Shown: positions 32,172-42,899, counted from the stretch's first letter. The stretch is 51,413 nucleotides of DNA from Xanthoparmelia taractica (GCA_033085395.1 JANQBS010000271.1:1-51413), one strand, 5' to 3'. The notes: generated by a model not told the origin, from the letters alone. Made by a program: numbers and translations.

Positions 32172-33054
32172 CCTTGACCGGGATTAGGTAATTTGGTGGA
32201 GAACCGAGTACGCTAACGAAGGAAAGTTTGCCGAGAGACGGTGAGTTTGGGGTTTAGAAACTCCAATCTTTATATTTTGATAACGAGATATCAACACCAA
32301 GAATACGTCTGTTATCAAAGGCCTTCGCTGACGAAGGTCTTTCCACTATGCATAAATTCTGCTGCATTCTTACAATACGCTCAGGAATGGACAGCGGGGC
32401 CAGTAATGGGGTTTCTATCATTCATTCGGGCAGAGCGATAGGCAAAAAGCTCAACTCCACAGTGGCTTACGATAATTCAAATCTAGTTGTAATGTCCAGA
32501 ATCTTCAGTGCAAATGCGTATGACCTCTAAATCCAGCCTACAAGCGACCAAAGGGGTTCGAATTCGACACATGAGAATTCCCGCATGACATCTGGAGTAC
32601 GCTTAGGGTACGCATCTAACTTGATGGGTTGCTCCGGGGGGCTATCTTGTCTAAGATCCAGCGCATCTAAAGAGTACAAGTGTGTGTGTGTTGTACATTA
32701 GGAGACACCCGAAAGCAGAAGTGATGAAGAATAGATAACAGTGACGGTGAGATTGCGACCTGATCCTCCATTAAGATACCGATAATCTTCGGCTGATGTT
32801 GTTTGTGAATGCTCAAGCATAAGCGGGCCAGTCTGTCTAACGACGTTTGGCGTGAGATCGATTCGAGCACATTGTTGTCTGTTTAGGAGAAAGATATGCA
32901 TACGACCCATCGTCATCGTCCGACATTTCGTCCCTGCTGCGCTTAGTGCCAACGCGCGAAGGTCTCACAGCGAGGCCGAACTATTTCGTCTGAGCTCCAA
33001 TGTCTTCGGCTAACGGTGGGTACCAATAGCAAATTTCATGACTTTCCAATGGCA
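32172..33054. other. Intergenic region at the edge of the decayed zone
   Basis: This is the first stretch without a conserved gene. Short frames only, nothing recognised. Confidence 0.5.
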
Positions 33055-34118
33055 TCATATGAAGCCACCACAGAGCCAAATTAATGTTGAGGCAATTGTC
33101 GCTTGCATTGCTGCTCCAAGGTATAGCCTTGTACACCAGGGTCCCTTGAAAGCCTCTGCAGATGAGTTCTGCTTGGGATGTTTTGATGATTCTGAAGTGA
33201 TAGCCGTGGCTCGTTTCTTTGGACTCGGAATAGATAAAGCGGAGTCTTGAGTGTTGACCGAGGACCCCAAGTGGTCCTGCAAGAAAGGATGAATACGTGT
33301 AACAACCAAATCCTTTTCAGGTATGAAGTACCCATAGCGGACTGTCAACTTGCTGCTGTACGTATAAATCTGTTTGATGGGCTCAAGCCAATCTTTCGCA
33401 AGATAGACTGAGTCTACGTCATCAACCTGAATGTCTCAACTCAACCACTTCCAGCCAACTTTCGTGTCTCCTGGCAGAATACTGCTCATTCGCTGTTGGC
33501 TAATGTCCCGTAGGACACCAGTCCAGTCCGGCTGGCATTTCATGATTCTGTTTGCTTGACCCCTCGGGCCATGTATATCTCTGCCTGGGCTTGGTCGGCT
33601 CCTGAGAGCTTTTGGGTGACATCCAGAGCATCTGAGACAAGAGACTGGTTCTACTTGATGAGAAGTGCTTCGAGTGAATCTTCATCGTGAATCTCACAGA
33701 AGGCAAGATGCGGTATAGCGGAAATGATCTATGAAGTTGCTGGTTTCCTGGTCGAGCACTTTCCGCAAACGGCCATTGTAAATGCCTGCAGAGAATCAAA
33801 TCCAAAGTCCTCCCATTTCAGGATGTACTTCCGTTTTTGCGTAGTTAGGACTTGTGGTATTACTCCTTTACTGCTTGGCTTAACGTCATCTTGGGGGTAA
33901 ACGTTGGAAACGATCGGGCCGACAGATCTAAGGTTACTCCAGGATAGAATTTCTCGCAGGCATCTTTTGAAGAGAGGATATGAGATTGCTCGATGAGCAA
34001 GCAATATAATAATATTACAGGGCAAAGTTGAAGGTGTATGACACAGGCTTTTGCGGAGATGAGGTAACGTCTGTCCAAATATATACAAGAATATACTCTT
34101 GCCTATGTGCGGTGCCAC
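33055..34118 (-). pseudogene. Decayed unidentified coding remnant
   Basis: Several protein-like pieces lie in order on the minus strand but in different frames: KRKYILKWEDFGFDSLQAFT (about 33,780), SDALDVTQKLSGADQAQAE (about 33,620), ILPGDTKVGWKWLS with an in-frame TGA at 33436-33438, and YLAKDWLEPIKQIYTYSSK running into RYGYFIPEKDLVVTRIHPFL. The amino-acid texture is that of a real protein broken by stops and shifts. I do not recognise the family. Confidence 0.45.
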
Positions 34119-34753
34119 CCAGATGTAGCGGAAAGAAACTGATCAACAGGAGAAGCGGCATCCGGCTCTTTTCTGCACCAATCCATGACCACGGAGAAAA
34201 ACCAGAAAATTGCGAACGGTGCTCAAGATTGGTGGGAAAGAGGGGTGAAAGATGGCGGAAGGGGGCTGAGACTGCAGCTGTATGTCTTCTGCATTCTCGT
34301 GTTTCATGCAGTCGAAAGATATTTCTGGAAGTTTAATTATTCATCCTTTCTGAGACACCGCCTCGTGCGAATTGGCGCCGAGTACTCGACGCAATACCAA
34401 TGATCGACTCAGTACATGGAGGGTAGCGACACGTGATAATAAGCCCTGCACAAATATCAACGAGGGGAGGATATTTTAGGCCAGCTAGCTTGCTCTCCCT
34501 TCCACCCTCCCGCGCCCCCTCGGCCGCTAGGAAATATCGATATCGCGCCACCAGCGGGTACCTACAGGAAATTGACGGGCAAACTCACCGCATATAGTTT
34601 ATCAGCCATCTCGTACTTGCAAAACAGTCGCAAGGAGAATGTCCCTCCAATTTGCCACGCACTTTGCACGCATGACCTTTACGGCCGACGGCCGTATAGT
34701 TGAACGGCGAGGATGGACACCCGATCCTTGACATAAATCAAAAACTCTCAATC
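34119..34753. other. Intergenic region
   Basis: No gene or repeat is recognised between the two pseudogenes. A purine-rich patch lies near 34,200-34,260. Confidence 0.45.
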
Positions 34754-35685
34754 ATGTCAAGCACGTTAATGGAGGTCAAGCGGCAGTCACTATGTCCAGA
34801 GACTTTTACAAGATGCTCCCACAATGCGACGGACCCAAGCTTCACGCCTTCTCCAAGAGCGCAGTCGATATCCAATTTGTTCGTCTTCTTAGCGACAACG
34901 AGCAGAATGGGCAATCGCATGTCTTCGAGGTTATTATAGACGGTATGCGTTATGCTTTGAAAGTGGTAGGTGCAAAACCTTACTCCTGTCCAGGCTAGGC
35001 TGATGCCACCAACGGTTCAAATTCTATGATGTTGGACTCTACTACATTCAGCATGAGCGAAGAAGAAATAAACAGAATACCGATCGAGACCATTCGCTTT
35101 CAGACCGATCCTTTCTACAATGAATGTCGTGCTTACGGCAGACTTATAGAATGCGATGTCAACGGAAAGGTCGCTGTGCGCTGTCACGGCCACATGGCTG
35201 TTCCAGCTGCAAGAGAGGAAGAGCTAGCTCGGCGCTTTGAGGTCTATGCATGGGACCGTCCCGAGGACGACTCAAAACTGTCAGCGTCTGAGAGACAGCC
35301 ATTTCGCGCCATCGTCAAGGACCTCATAGAGGATGACCGTCCACTCAACCAAAAGAAACTGATCAGGATGCGGACGGATTTGCTCACGATGCATAAACTG
35401 GGCGTGTATCCATAAGACGTGCAAGAACGAAATTATCGGGGTGGATTGCTTCTAGATTTTAGCATCGCTATCACAAAGCTTCATTGGGTCTTCGAGATGA
35501 AGAGGCCATGGTGGATTAGTACGATGAAAAACGATGACATGAATATGTCGCAGGTGATTATGCTAGAGTCTGGGTTAAAGACATGGCAACGTGCCGTGAG
35601 GAATAGGGAATACTGTACGAAATTGCGAGGATGTCCTGACTGCAAAGAAAGGAAACGCACAAACCGCAAATATGTCTCGCGATAG
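34754..35685 (+). pseudogene. FTA2-domain (kinase-like) pseudogene
   Basis: The reading matches the FTA2 (Sim4 complex subunit) domain family, which is expanded in ascomycetes: LPQCDGPKLHAFSKSAVDIQ, QSHVFEVIIDGMRYALKV, then FKFYDVG, DPFYNECRAYGRLIE, AVRCHGHMAVPAAREEELAR, PFRAIVKDLI, and NYRGGLLLDFSIA toward the C-terminus. Lesions: the apparent 50 bp intron 34966-35015 has a good GT donor and CTGAT branch word but ends in GG rather than AG; a frame change lies at about 35,030-35,065; and a TAA at 35413-35415 falls inside the conserved GVYP-D motif. A further frame change near 34,810 is possible. Members are remote kinase-fold proteins; only one paralogue type is known to act at kinetochores. 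Confidence 0.8.
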
Positions 35686-36811
35686 GGAGAGGAGCGTTCG
35701 ACATATGGGACAAATTTGAATGTCATGCTTGCACATTACTTGCCATATTGCGCGAAGACTAGAGCTTGCCAACTCCTATAAACGGTTTTCGTGCCTGTCA
35801 CGCCAGGTTGCTTCGAAACGGACTAATGCTATCCTGCCAGATTTACCTCATAGGTTGCATTACGAAGTTTACAATGTATGACATGAGGTGTTGACTACTG
35901 CCGCGTTGCCTCTCACACTGGCATCCAGTGACCGTGTGCGAATTTCCAGCCCTTTTCAACCTCACTAATTTCCCTGAATTCCTCTAGCTCGTAGTAGCAA
36001 GGTGTTACTAGACTTCACTTTTCATTGACCTACAGGCTTCAACCCTCTCTCTTTCATTCTTCTCTAAACCCCGCTGCGCCTTCTTCATTGTCAGCACCTT
36101 CCAATCCAAACGCGCAAGAGACTGCCGCTACCACCCAATGAAACGCACCCACTCACCCTCCCCTTCACCCTGCTCCCTCTGCCCCTCCTTTCGGGCCCCT
36201 CAATATTTCCCGTTCCACCTGATTCCTAGCACAGGAGCAGTATCACAAAAAGCTTCGTGTTGATACCATCACCTAAATCGCTCTACCTTACAGTGTCTTG
36301 CTAATCTATTCCTCTGTCAAATGTACTGAGCGTACAGCCAGTCTTCCAGTGCGTTTGTACACTGGCTGCTTGCCTTATACTAGTACCTGATTTCCCGCTC
36401 ATGCTATGCTGTGGAATGGAACGCGACGGCCAGAGTGGTGGGAAGTGGTGGCGAAATGCCTGGCCCGTGAGATCAAAGGTTCCGGATTGAAGCTGAGAGC
36501 AGTGTATCGTACGTATTGAGATGAAATGTCAAGTTTTAGGTCGGAGAGTAAAGGGTATGAGCATGTATGTGTCCGGAAAGGGGACGAGAAGGAGAGGAGA
36601 TTTAGGACTCCGGTGCTATCCATTGACTGACTCTCTTACGAGCCTTATACGAGCCTTGGCTTGGAGCAGGAAGTCAATAAAAAGTCTCCGGTACGAAGAC
36701 GTGATCTGTCCTCGAAACGCTCGTAAGCATCAAATAGAGACTTTGGTGGGACTCTTCGTACCTATGGCTATGCTTGGTTATTTCATGTGTCATTGCATGG
36801 ATCTCACACCT
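35686..36811. other. Intergenic region with a leader-like stretch
   Basis: A CT-rich stretch at about 35,950-36,137 ends in ATG at 36138, opening only 41 codons (MKRTHSPSPSPCSLCPSF...). It looks like a promoter and first exon with no continuing gene; I call no CDS. Confidence 0.4.
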
Positions 36812-37446
36812 CTGATCCTGCGCAACAAAGACACCTCTATCCCGAATTTCACCATGATCCAGGTGCTCAAATGCCTTATCAATGTCCTCCTTGTCCAAAG
36901 AAACTTTTGAATTATCAGCTTGATATTGTGCACCGCTGCATCTTCCAACATCTTATTGTGAGTCGCCCTCGGCGCTACAACGCTTTCTTGCACACGAAAA
37001 CTATTGATAATTAGTGGCAGGTATAGAAACTTAAACTTACCTTCCTTCCGCGACAGACAGTGGGAAGATCGTAGCTCCGGGAGCCAGCATAGAGGCATAT
37101 TAGCCGTAGTCTGGTCTCACGCTAGTGGTGATGAGGAGGTGGCTGATTGGCCTGATCTTTTGAAAGTCCTCAGGCTTTTTGACACCTTTCATAGCGTATA
37201 AATACATCGCACCCAGTTTCGTGGCTTCGTCCTTCTTGCCGTCCGTACCGCTCAAGACTATAACCTCGCAGCCCATGTTGGCTGCGAACTGAATGGCGAG
37301 ATACCCGAGACCGCCAACTCCGGTGATGCCGACGCGGTCGGTAGGCCATATACTGTATAATTCGAGGGTGTTGAAGATGGTAGCGCTGCCGCACATTAGG
37401 GGTCCTGCGTTTTCGCTGGGGATAGAGGTTGAGTCCGTGTGGCCCG
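36812..37446 (-). pseudogene. Truncated MDR (zinc-type) alcohol dehydrogenase pseudogene
   Basis: The nucleotide-binding half of a medium-chain dehydrogenase is readable: SENAGPLMCGSATIFNTL, the cofactor loop VGITGVGGLGYLAIQFAA, SGTDGKKDEATKLGA, HLLITTSVRPDYG, APGATIFPLSVAEG, then VVAPRATHNKML and finally MDKEDIDKAFEHLDHGEIR. A TAA at 37100-37102 interrupts it. The frame changes near 36,900. The N-terminal GroES-like catalytic half is absent upstream. A CAG acceptor at 37447 marks the start of the surviving exon. The best match is the NADP-dependent cinnamyl/YahK-like group. Confidence 0.82.
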
Positions 37447-38769
37447 CTGAAGAGACAGATTAATTAGTAATGATATACAGAGACGGCAACGATGCTCCTG
37501 CGATCAGTTGCAGTGGACTTGGGTAAAGAAAATGGCATGTTCCTAGTAGTCTCTCATGAACCACAGGTTTTGGTGTAATAGCGGCTTCACAAGATCTGTT
37601 GGCAGAGCTGGCAACATCCCATCTAGGAGCAAGACTCATCGACAGCGCCGGCGCAAAAACTTGATAGAAAGAGGTGTAGAAACTTCCGCTGTTGTTGCAG
37701 CTCCTTTTGAGCTCGGCGTTGTATAAGGTCCGACTGAGCCAAGCTCGTCTCGGTTTGGCTGACCTGAACGGTCAGTTGCTGTCTCGCCGGAAGACATGAG
37801 CACAATCCAGACCCGAATGAAGCAACATTGCAGCTGGATATGTGCTGGATTCGCCTAGGCTTCAGCTTTCGACTCCACAGCCCGTGTGTGGCAAAAATAT
37901 GACGGATTGCTGGGTCAAAAGTGTAGCAGTAATCGAAGCGGTAAGACTTGACTATGGTATCTGATTGCGGTAGCTCTCGTCCTTTATTCCTTCGGCGCCA
38001 TTGCAATTTTAACGCCCAGAAGCCGTCGCCTTCTCATTCGAGTTGGTAGTAAATTTCCTTTAGACATCACTTCAGTATGATCTATATCGATCAATTCTTG
38101 ACAAGTGGCATGTTGAAGCACAAGGAATGAAGGCTCTCATTTCGCCATTCTCAAGCCCGTGACTTTTGTCGTTAACACCGCGCTTCAACATAAAGTGAGA
38201 ATATTCATCTTAAGGGCGAGAGGGCTGCGCTCCGTCGCCAAATCTGACCTGGACATAGCATAGGTGAGTGGTGCGGGATATGAAGGTATCAGAGCTGCAA
38301 CAAGTATGATCAGCCAGCGTCGATTATTATAGGGAACCCTCGGCTCACACATCTTCCCACATTCGCAATAGTAATGGCCGATAGGGACACCCATCGTATG
38401 GGAACGCCAAACGAGATGTTGGAAATCCACGTAGGGGAGTCTCAAATCATGAGAAGTGTAATGGAGATGAAATAAAGCGGTCTGTATAGAGACAAGACTA
38501 AATGTTAGAAGGGATAAATAACATGGTGTTTTCCTATATTAAAGACGACACTCATACAACTGTTCAAAATTGATGCAATATTGTCCGGGGATAACGCCAG
38601 ACTTCGGTGTCTATGCAGCACGTGCCAGCTCAGAGTGTCTCGATCTGCATATTCAACATCACCTCCCACGCAACCCCCGTGTACACATTGATAGCGAAAC
38701 CCGAAGCACGCTCACTTTCATCGAGCAGGGTTTACTTGCGCCCGATGACGACGGCGCTCGACAAGAGTC
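37447..38769. other. Intergenic region
   Basis: The missing dehydrogenase N-terminus is not here in any frame I checked. Short frames on both strands are unsupported. Confidence 0.45.
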
Positions 38770-39222
38770 TGCGCACATTCAGTTGAACCAGGAGCTCTTA
38801 CTGAACTTCTCTTTATGACTTGACCATCCTCCCTCTGTAGCCCAAAATGCTTCCTCAGATTGATTCTTTAGAGAGTATTCCTGAGCCGAAAAATCGACAT
38901 CGGCGAGATAAATGTAGCACTCCTTAGACAGCTCATACTACTTACACATAGAGTTGATCGTTTCTGGAAGCTCGGCACTGCTTTTCTTGTCTATACAACA
39001 TGTACCAACTCGAGCCCATTGAATTCCTCTCGTAGCAGCCAAATCACAGATATTCCGAATCTTTGTCATACCGAGTTCTGGTGGCGCGAGCCCTTTTCGG
39101 GACAGCTTATACGAGACCACTTCCGGTATCCTTCTCCAACGATGGGATAGACTCGCATATTCGGGTAAGGTATCACTAAAGAATTCTTAGAGATCATGTG
39201 TAGCAGTATTGATCAGGCGCAT
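38770..39222 (-). pseudogene. HET-domain (heterokaryon incompatibility) pseudogene
   Basis: The N-terminus of a HET protein is unmistakable: MRLINTATHDL, then EFFSDTLPEYASLSHRW, KIRNICDLAATRGIQWA, GTCCIDKKSSAELPETINSM and YELSKECYIYLADVDF. Two stops lie in conserved positions: TAA at 39187-39189 in the opening strand and TAG at 38938-38940, exactly where family members have Trp before YELS. The frame is lost after KSSWFN. HET proteins trigger cell death after fusion of unlike strains. This copy cannot make a full domain. The stops fit C-to-T changes of the RIP type. Confidence 0.88.
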
Positions 39223-40132
39223 GTTGATTTACAATGACTCCACAGCTGAAGTTGAATGTGTCCGTACTCAAAGCACAACAAATTATCTGATAGATTAGTA
39301 AACTGTCAAGAAGAGAGCAATGGATATCACTGCCGCTGCCTAATTTTCAGCACGGATCACAATGATTCCAGATTATTCCAAACGATCCACTCAATGACTC
39401 AGCAGATACGTGTACCAGAAGAGAACCTTCTTATTAGCTGAATCATACCTTCTTATTAGCTGAATCATACGTTGTACCATTGTACAGCATAGAAGCGTCC
39501 AACCAATCAGATACAATCCAAGCCCGAGATCAACCCTGATCTCATCCACTTCAGCTAAGTTATGGTCAAAGTCTGTGAAGCCGAGCGATTCGCCATGAAG
39601 ATTAGCTCGTGGAATACCTACGCCGTCGGTCGCAAAATATCCCGGATCGACTTGTAGAAATAATAGTGACACCAAATAGTGTTTAATCCCTCAATAAAAC
39701 ATTCTCACCTGAGCCGAAAGGCATCAGGCGACTGGTATATTTGGACTAGCGTTGAAGCAAATGGCATCCTCGACGTTCGGCGACCATCCATCTCCCTTAC
39801 CCAAGTTCCTTGCAAAGACTCTCAGTCAGCTAGTGAAAATGGCGAGAAAATGGCTATTTATCGCACTCAGGTCGATCTTGGGTGTTGATCTGCCCAAGAT
39901 GCAACTTTTGCATACGCTCTAAGCCGTGACCGAGACGGTCCGCAAAGACACAGGCAACATCCCGGGACGGCAAGCATGCCGGATCCCCTGTAGAACAAAG
40001 CTCATGATTCTGGGGTCAATTTCGGGTTGTATGAATACTTATTGCCGTAGCACCTTCTTGTCGCTGACGTCGATCGTAGAACATTAACTTCTATGTCACG
40101 TGACTAATCACATAATCATCAACATCTGCGAA
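39223..40132. other. Intergenic region with a short tandem duplication
   Basis: A hydrophobic frame on the minus strand at about 39,400-39,675 (GLGLYLIGWTLLCCTM) is isolated and unsupported. Otherwise only a 22 bp tandem duplication is evident. Confidence 0.4.
39426..39469. repeat. 22 bp direct tandem duplication
   Basis: The unit beginning CCTTCTTATTAGC occurs twice, back to back and identical, at 39426-39447 and 39448-39469. Confidence 0.95.
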
Positions 40133-40219
40133 CTTGGCGGACTGAGCTAAAATCGTGCTACTAGCATGTATACATTTGCTAGGTGTGCTAATAGCACTAT
40201 TCCCGCTCAGTCCGCCAAG
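40133..40219. mobile_element. 87 bp fold-back (MITE-like) element
   Basis: CTTGGCGGACTGAGC at 40133-40147 is repeated inverted and perfect at 40205-40219. The inner arms also pair imperfectly (GTGCTACTAGCA against GTGCTATTAGCA), leaving a short loop near 40,175. No clear target duplication is seen. It could be a tiny MITE or an RNA-level hairpin. Confidence 0.6.
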
Positions 40220-40321
40220 ACAACAATTTCAATTGTAGCAGAAACTTTTCAGAATTGCTGATGTCGAGGTAAACAAATTTCATTCTAAAGTACAGGCACG
40301 GTAGATAAAACAGTACAGATA

Positions 40322-40886
40322 ACGTAATTGACGGGTCATCGAGAATTACCCATGAGCGAGAATCTTAGTAATCAGACCAAGCGGCACACTTTATTGGTCA
40401 AATTTTTCAGTCTAACCACATTTGAAAGCTAGCGCCATTCTGCGGAGTAATTGTTAATTTTACTTCTCCGCCCTAATATTGATATCTGTTCATCATTCTT
40501 GATTAATCAATCAACAACGCCCATAAAGTACTTGAACTACCTCTTCAGAATGACTCATAAGAAGCGTTTAAAGATACCTACGATCGAGATAGATAACTCT
40601 AACCAGGGAGGAATCAGCGACGATGAGGTTGATATGGGTGATGAATAGGCTGGAGTCTCTGTATAATTGCGATTTGTTCTCTAGAGCTACATAGACGTCT
40701 AATTGAGTCACAATTGGGCCATATTTTGACTCCTATTTGAACTGTTAATTATGAATTTGAATGATTACACCGCAGTAGGAGAGGGGACTTTATTTTGAAG
40801 ACGCGCTACCAAAATTGGCCTAGCTCTCCGCTGAAAAGTCTAATTTCCTCGCTCATGGGTAATTCTCGATGACCCGTCAATTACGT
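40322..40886. mobile_element. Non-autonomous Tc1/mariner-like element with 39 bp TIRs
   Basis: The ends 40322-40360 and 40848-40886 are perfect 39 bp inverted repeats starting ACGTAATTGACGGG. They are flanked on both sides by TA (40320-40321 and 40887-40888), the target duplication of Tc1/mariner/pogo elements. Inside is only one 32-codon frame (40550-40648, MTHKKRLKIPTIE..., acidic end), preceded by a CT-rich leader. At 565 bp it cannot encode a transposase, so it is a deletion derivative or MITE. Perfect ends suggest recent movement. Confidence 0.9.
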
Positions 40887-41022
40887 TAATAAAACATTGC
40901 CTTTTCAAGCGGACTGGAAGGGCTCTAGGCTGAGGAGCAAGATCTGCGGCCCATACCGAACATGGCTACTTGTGTGTTCACCACACTCGCAGGCGGCTCC
41001 TGGGCGGCCCCTACTCCTTCCA

Positions 41023-41888
41023 TCATGTAGGAATGTCATGAGTCGTATCTCCATTGCTAGGTGGAGCCTCGTTGAGAAAGGTTGACTTCTCTGGCGTTGC
41101 TAAAGCCAGTAGCAGCACGTTTTCAGCGATCACAAAGCCATCGGTCACGTTTGTCGGTGGGCGCCAGCCTTCTTTGAACGGAAGTCTCTCTTCCTCTATC
41201 ATGGATAAATTAGTTATAGCTGAATGAATGAATAGCAACTGGGAAGAAGGGAATGGAAAATCCAAACGAAAAATTAAGAGACTTACCGAATAAGATCTTG
41301 ACGAGTTGCTTAGAGGTAAGCCCATTTGTGGGATCGATCATTGTCCTGAAGTATTTGATGGTTTCGGCATAGCTTGTGATCTGCTGGATGGGACCGTATG
41401 TGAAGCCTGGCGTGTGAGCACGAGAGGATTTGACCCTGTTGTATCGGGCGGCAGCCGCAGCAGGAATTGTGATATAATCCATGCCATCGAAAAAATGACA
41501 GGAATTCATCGAAGAGGGTAGAATTGAACTTGGCATCACCCGGTATACCACTGAAAGCGAAATCGACCCATGATAGTAACGCATCGTGCTCAGACGCGTT
41601 GTGCTTGTCGAGATCAGGCAGATCAAGGCTTCCGGCGGAAGGGTCGGGTGCAGTGGCGAGCTCGGGGCTGAGGTTGAACACTTCGCCGATGACGTTGACG
41701 AGAAGTGGCACTGTCAAGTTTTTGCCATCATGCGGAAGGATGTGGTGGTTTGCGAGGCTGTTGAGAGCCGGACAAGGACCTCGCTCGTCACCTGGCCCTG
41801 GAGGAGCCCAATTCGTAAAGTCAACGGCAGCAAAAGCTAGGCCGTTGAAGAAGAGCACCGAGAGAAGGCTGATGGCATGTATGTTCAA
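41023..41888 (-). CDS. Heme-thiolate chloroperoxidase/peroxygenase, one frameshift
   Basis: A signal peptide (MNIHAISLLSVLFFNGLAFA) predicts secretion. The Peroxidase_2 motif GPCPALNSLANH carries the heme-ligating Cys, and ASEHDALLSW the acid-base Glu-His-Asp. After FDEFLS the frame shifts at a six-A run on the + strand (41490-41495): GMDYITIPAAAAARYNRV continues in another frame, followed by GLTSKQLVKILF. An intron at 41196-41286 (GTAAGT donor, TAG acceptor) joins to EERLPFKEGWRPP. Ignoring one base of the run, 257 codons close on a TAG, the normal size of short-type enzymes. These enzymes halogenate or oxygenate substrates with peroxide. Either a fresh null allele or a sequencing error. Minisatellites lie about 140 bp upstream. 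Confidence 0.87.
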
Positions 41889-42028
41889 CTAAAGACAAAT
41901 CTTCGAGGAGGAAATAAGTGTGATTTGCAGAATTGGAATTGAAAGTATGGACCAAACCCGCGTTCGACTTGGCTTTTATACGGAAGATAGAATGTAAGCG
42001 AGTACCGTTTCATGAGCGAATTGTGAGT

Positions 42029-42244
42029 GTGGTTGCATCGCCACCACGAGCCGGAAAGGCATCCGTGATTGCATCGCCGACACGAATTGAGTAGACATCC
42101 GTGGTTGCATCGACAACACGCGTTGACTAGACATCCGTGGTTGCATCGCCGACACGAGCTGAGTAGATATATGTGGTTGCGTTGCCCAAATTAGCTGAGT
42201 AGAAATCTGTGGTTGCATCGCCAAAACGAGCTGAGTAGATATCT
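42029..42244. repeat. Minisatellite, six imperfect 36 bp units
   Basis: Units begin GTGGTTGCATCGCC (variants GTGATTGC, GTGGTTGCGTTG) at 42029, 42065, 42101, 42137, 42173 and 42209. Unit length stays at 36 bp, a multiple of three, so the minus-strand frame runs through them as a 12-residue repeat (e.g. AMQPRMSTQFVS). I do not regard this as a gene. Confidence 0.93.
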
Positions 42245-42310
42245 ACCACTCAGCGTTCTAGATATCTGCCACTCAGTGTTCTGGATATCTGCCTCTCAGC
42301 ATTCTAGATA
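42244..42310. repeat. Second minisatellite, three 23 bp units
   Basis: Units of the form ACCACTCAGCGTTCTAGATA recur at 42244, 42267 and 42290 (the last slightly short). They follow directly on the 36 bp array. Confidence 0.88.
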
Positions 42311-42872
42311 AGTCAGCAATCCTTCTACCCACACGAATCCTCAAAAGCCTTGTTTTCTCGTAAAGTATGGCACAGGAATAGTTATAAAACTCAATGTCCG
42401 GCTGCTAGGGAAGGCAATTAGTGTAGGCTGCAAACCTTCAGGAGCTGCTCCGTTGCAGGGGCCTGGAGGCATCTATAACATTGCAATAATAGCTGGGTAT
42501 TGCCGAACTGGTCGTTCTTACCGAGCGATAAAGCACGTATCGTAATCCCCTCCATACCAGTCGATCGAGCGGTAGGCAGCACTGAGAGCCGTCTTACTCC
42601 AGGCCGGGCTTTCAAACGAGCGGCTTACCCTTTCTAGAACGAAGGATCATAAATGGCTCAAGGGTTGCGTGCTTCTGAGTGGGTTGGAGTAAAGAGTCGA
42701 GCCTGGGATTCTCAAAGGGGGGTAGATTGTTTAGTCGAGGTAATCAAAGCAACGTTACATCTGCCATATTATTACCCGGCTTACGACACCGACTTACGGT
42801 AATCTCCTCACAAGTCATGTCAACAAGTTATTCCGCCAATGGCTGAGCGGTGCAAATTATTGGTGTAAAACA
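42311..42872. other. Spacer before the RIP block
   Basis: Ordinary base composition, no gene recognised. It ends close to a TGTCACGG word at 42873 that may mark a retroelement edge. Confidence 0.45.
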
Positions 42873-42899
42873 TGTCACGGTACAAGTAGTGTGTTAGTG

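Noticed and set aside
36138..36263. 41-codon frame behind a promoter-like CT tract
   Set aside because: No homology and no further exon; it may be the stub of a lost gene but cannot be supported.
41976..42224. 82-codon repetitive minus-strand protein
   Set aside because: It is the translation of the 36 bp minisatellite, open only because the unit length is a multiple of three.
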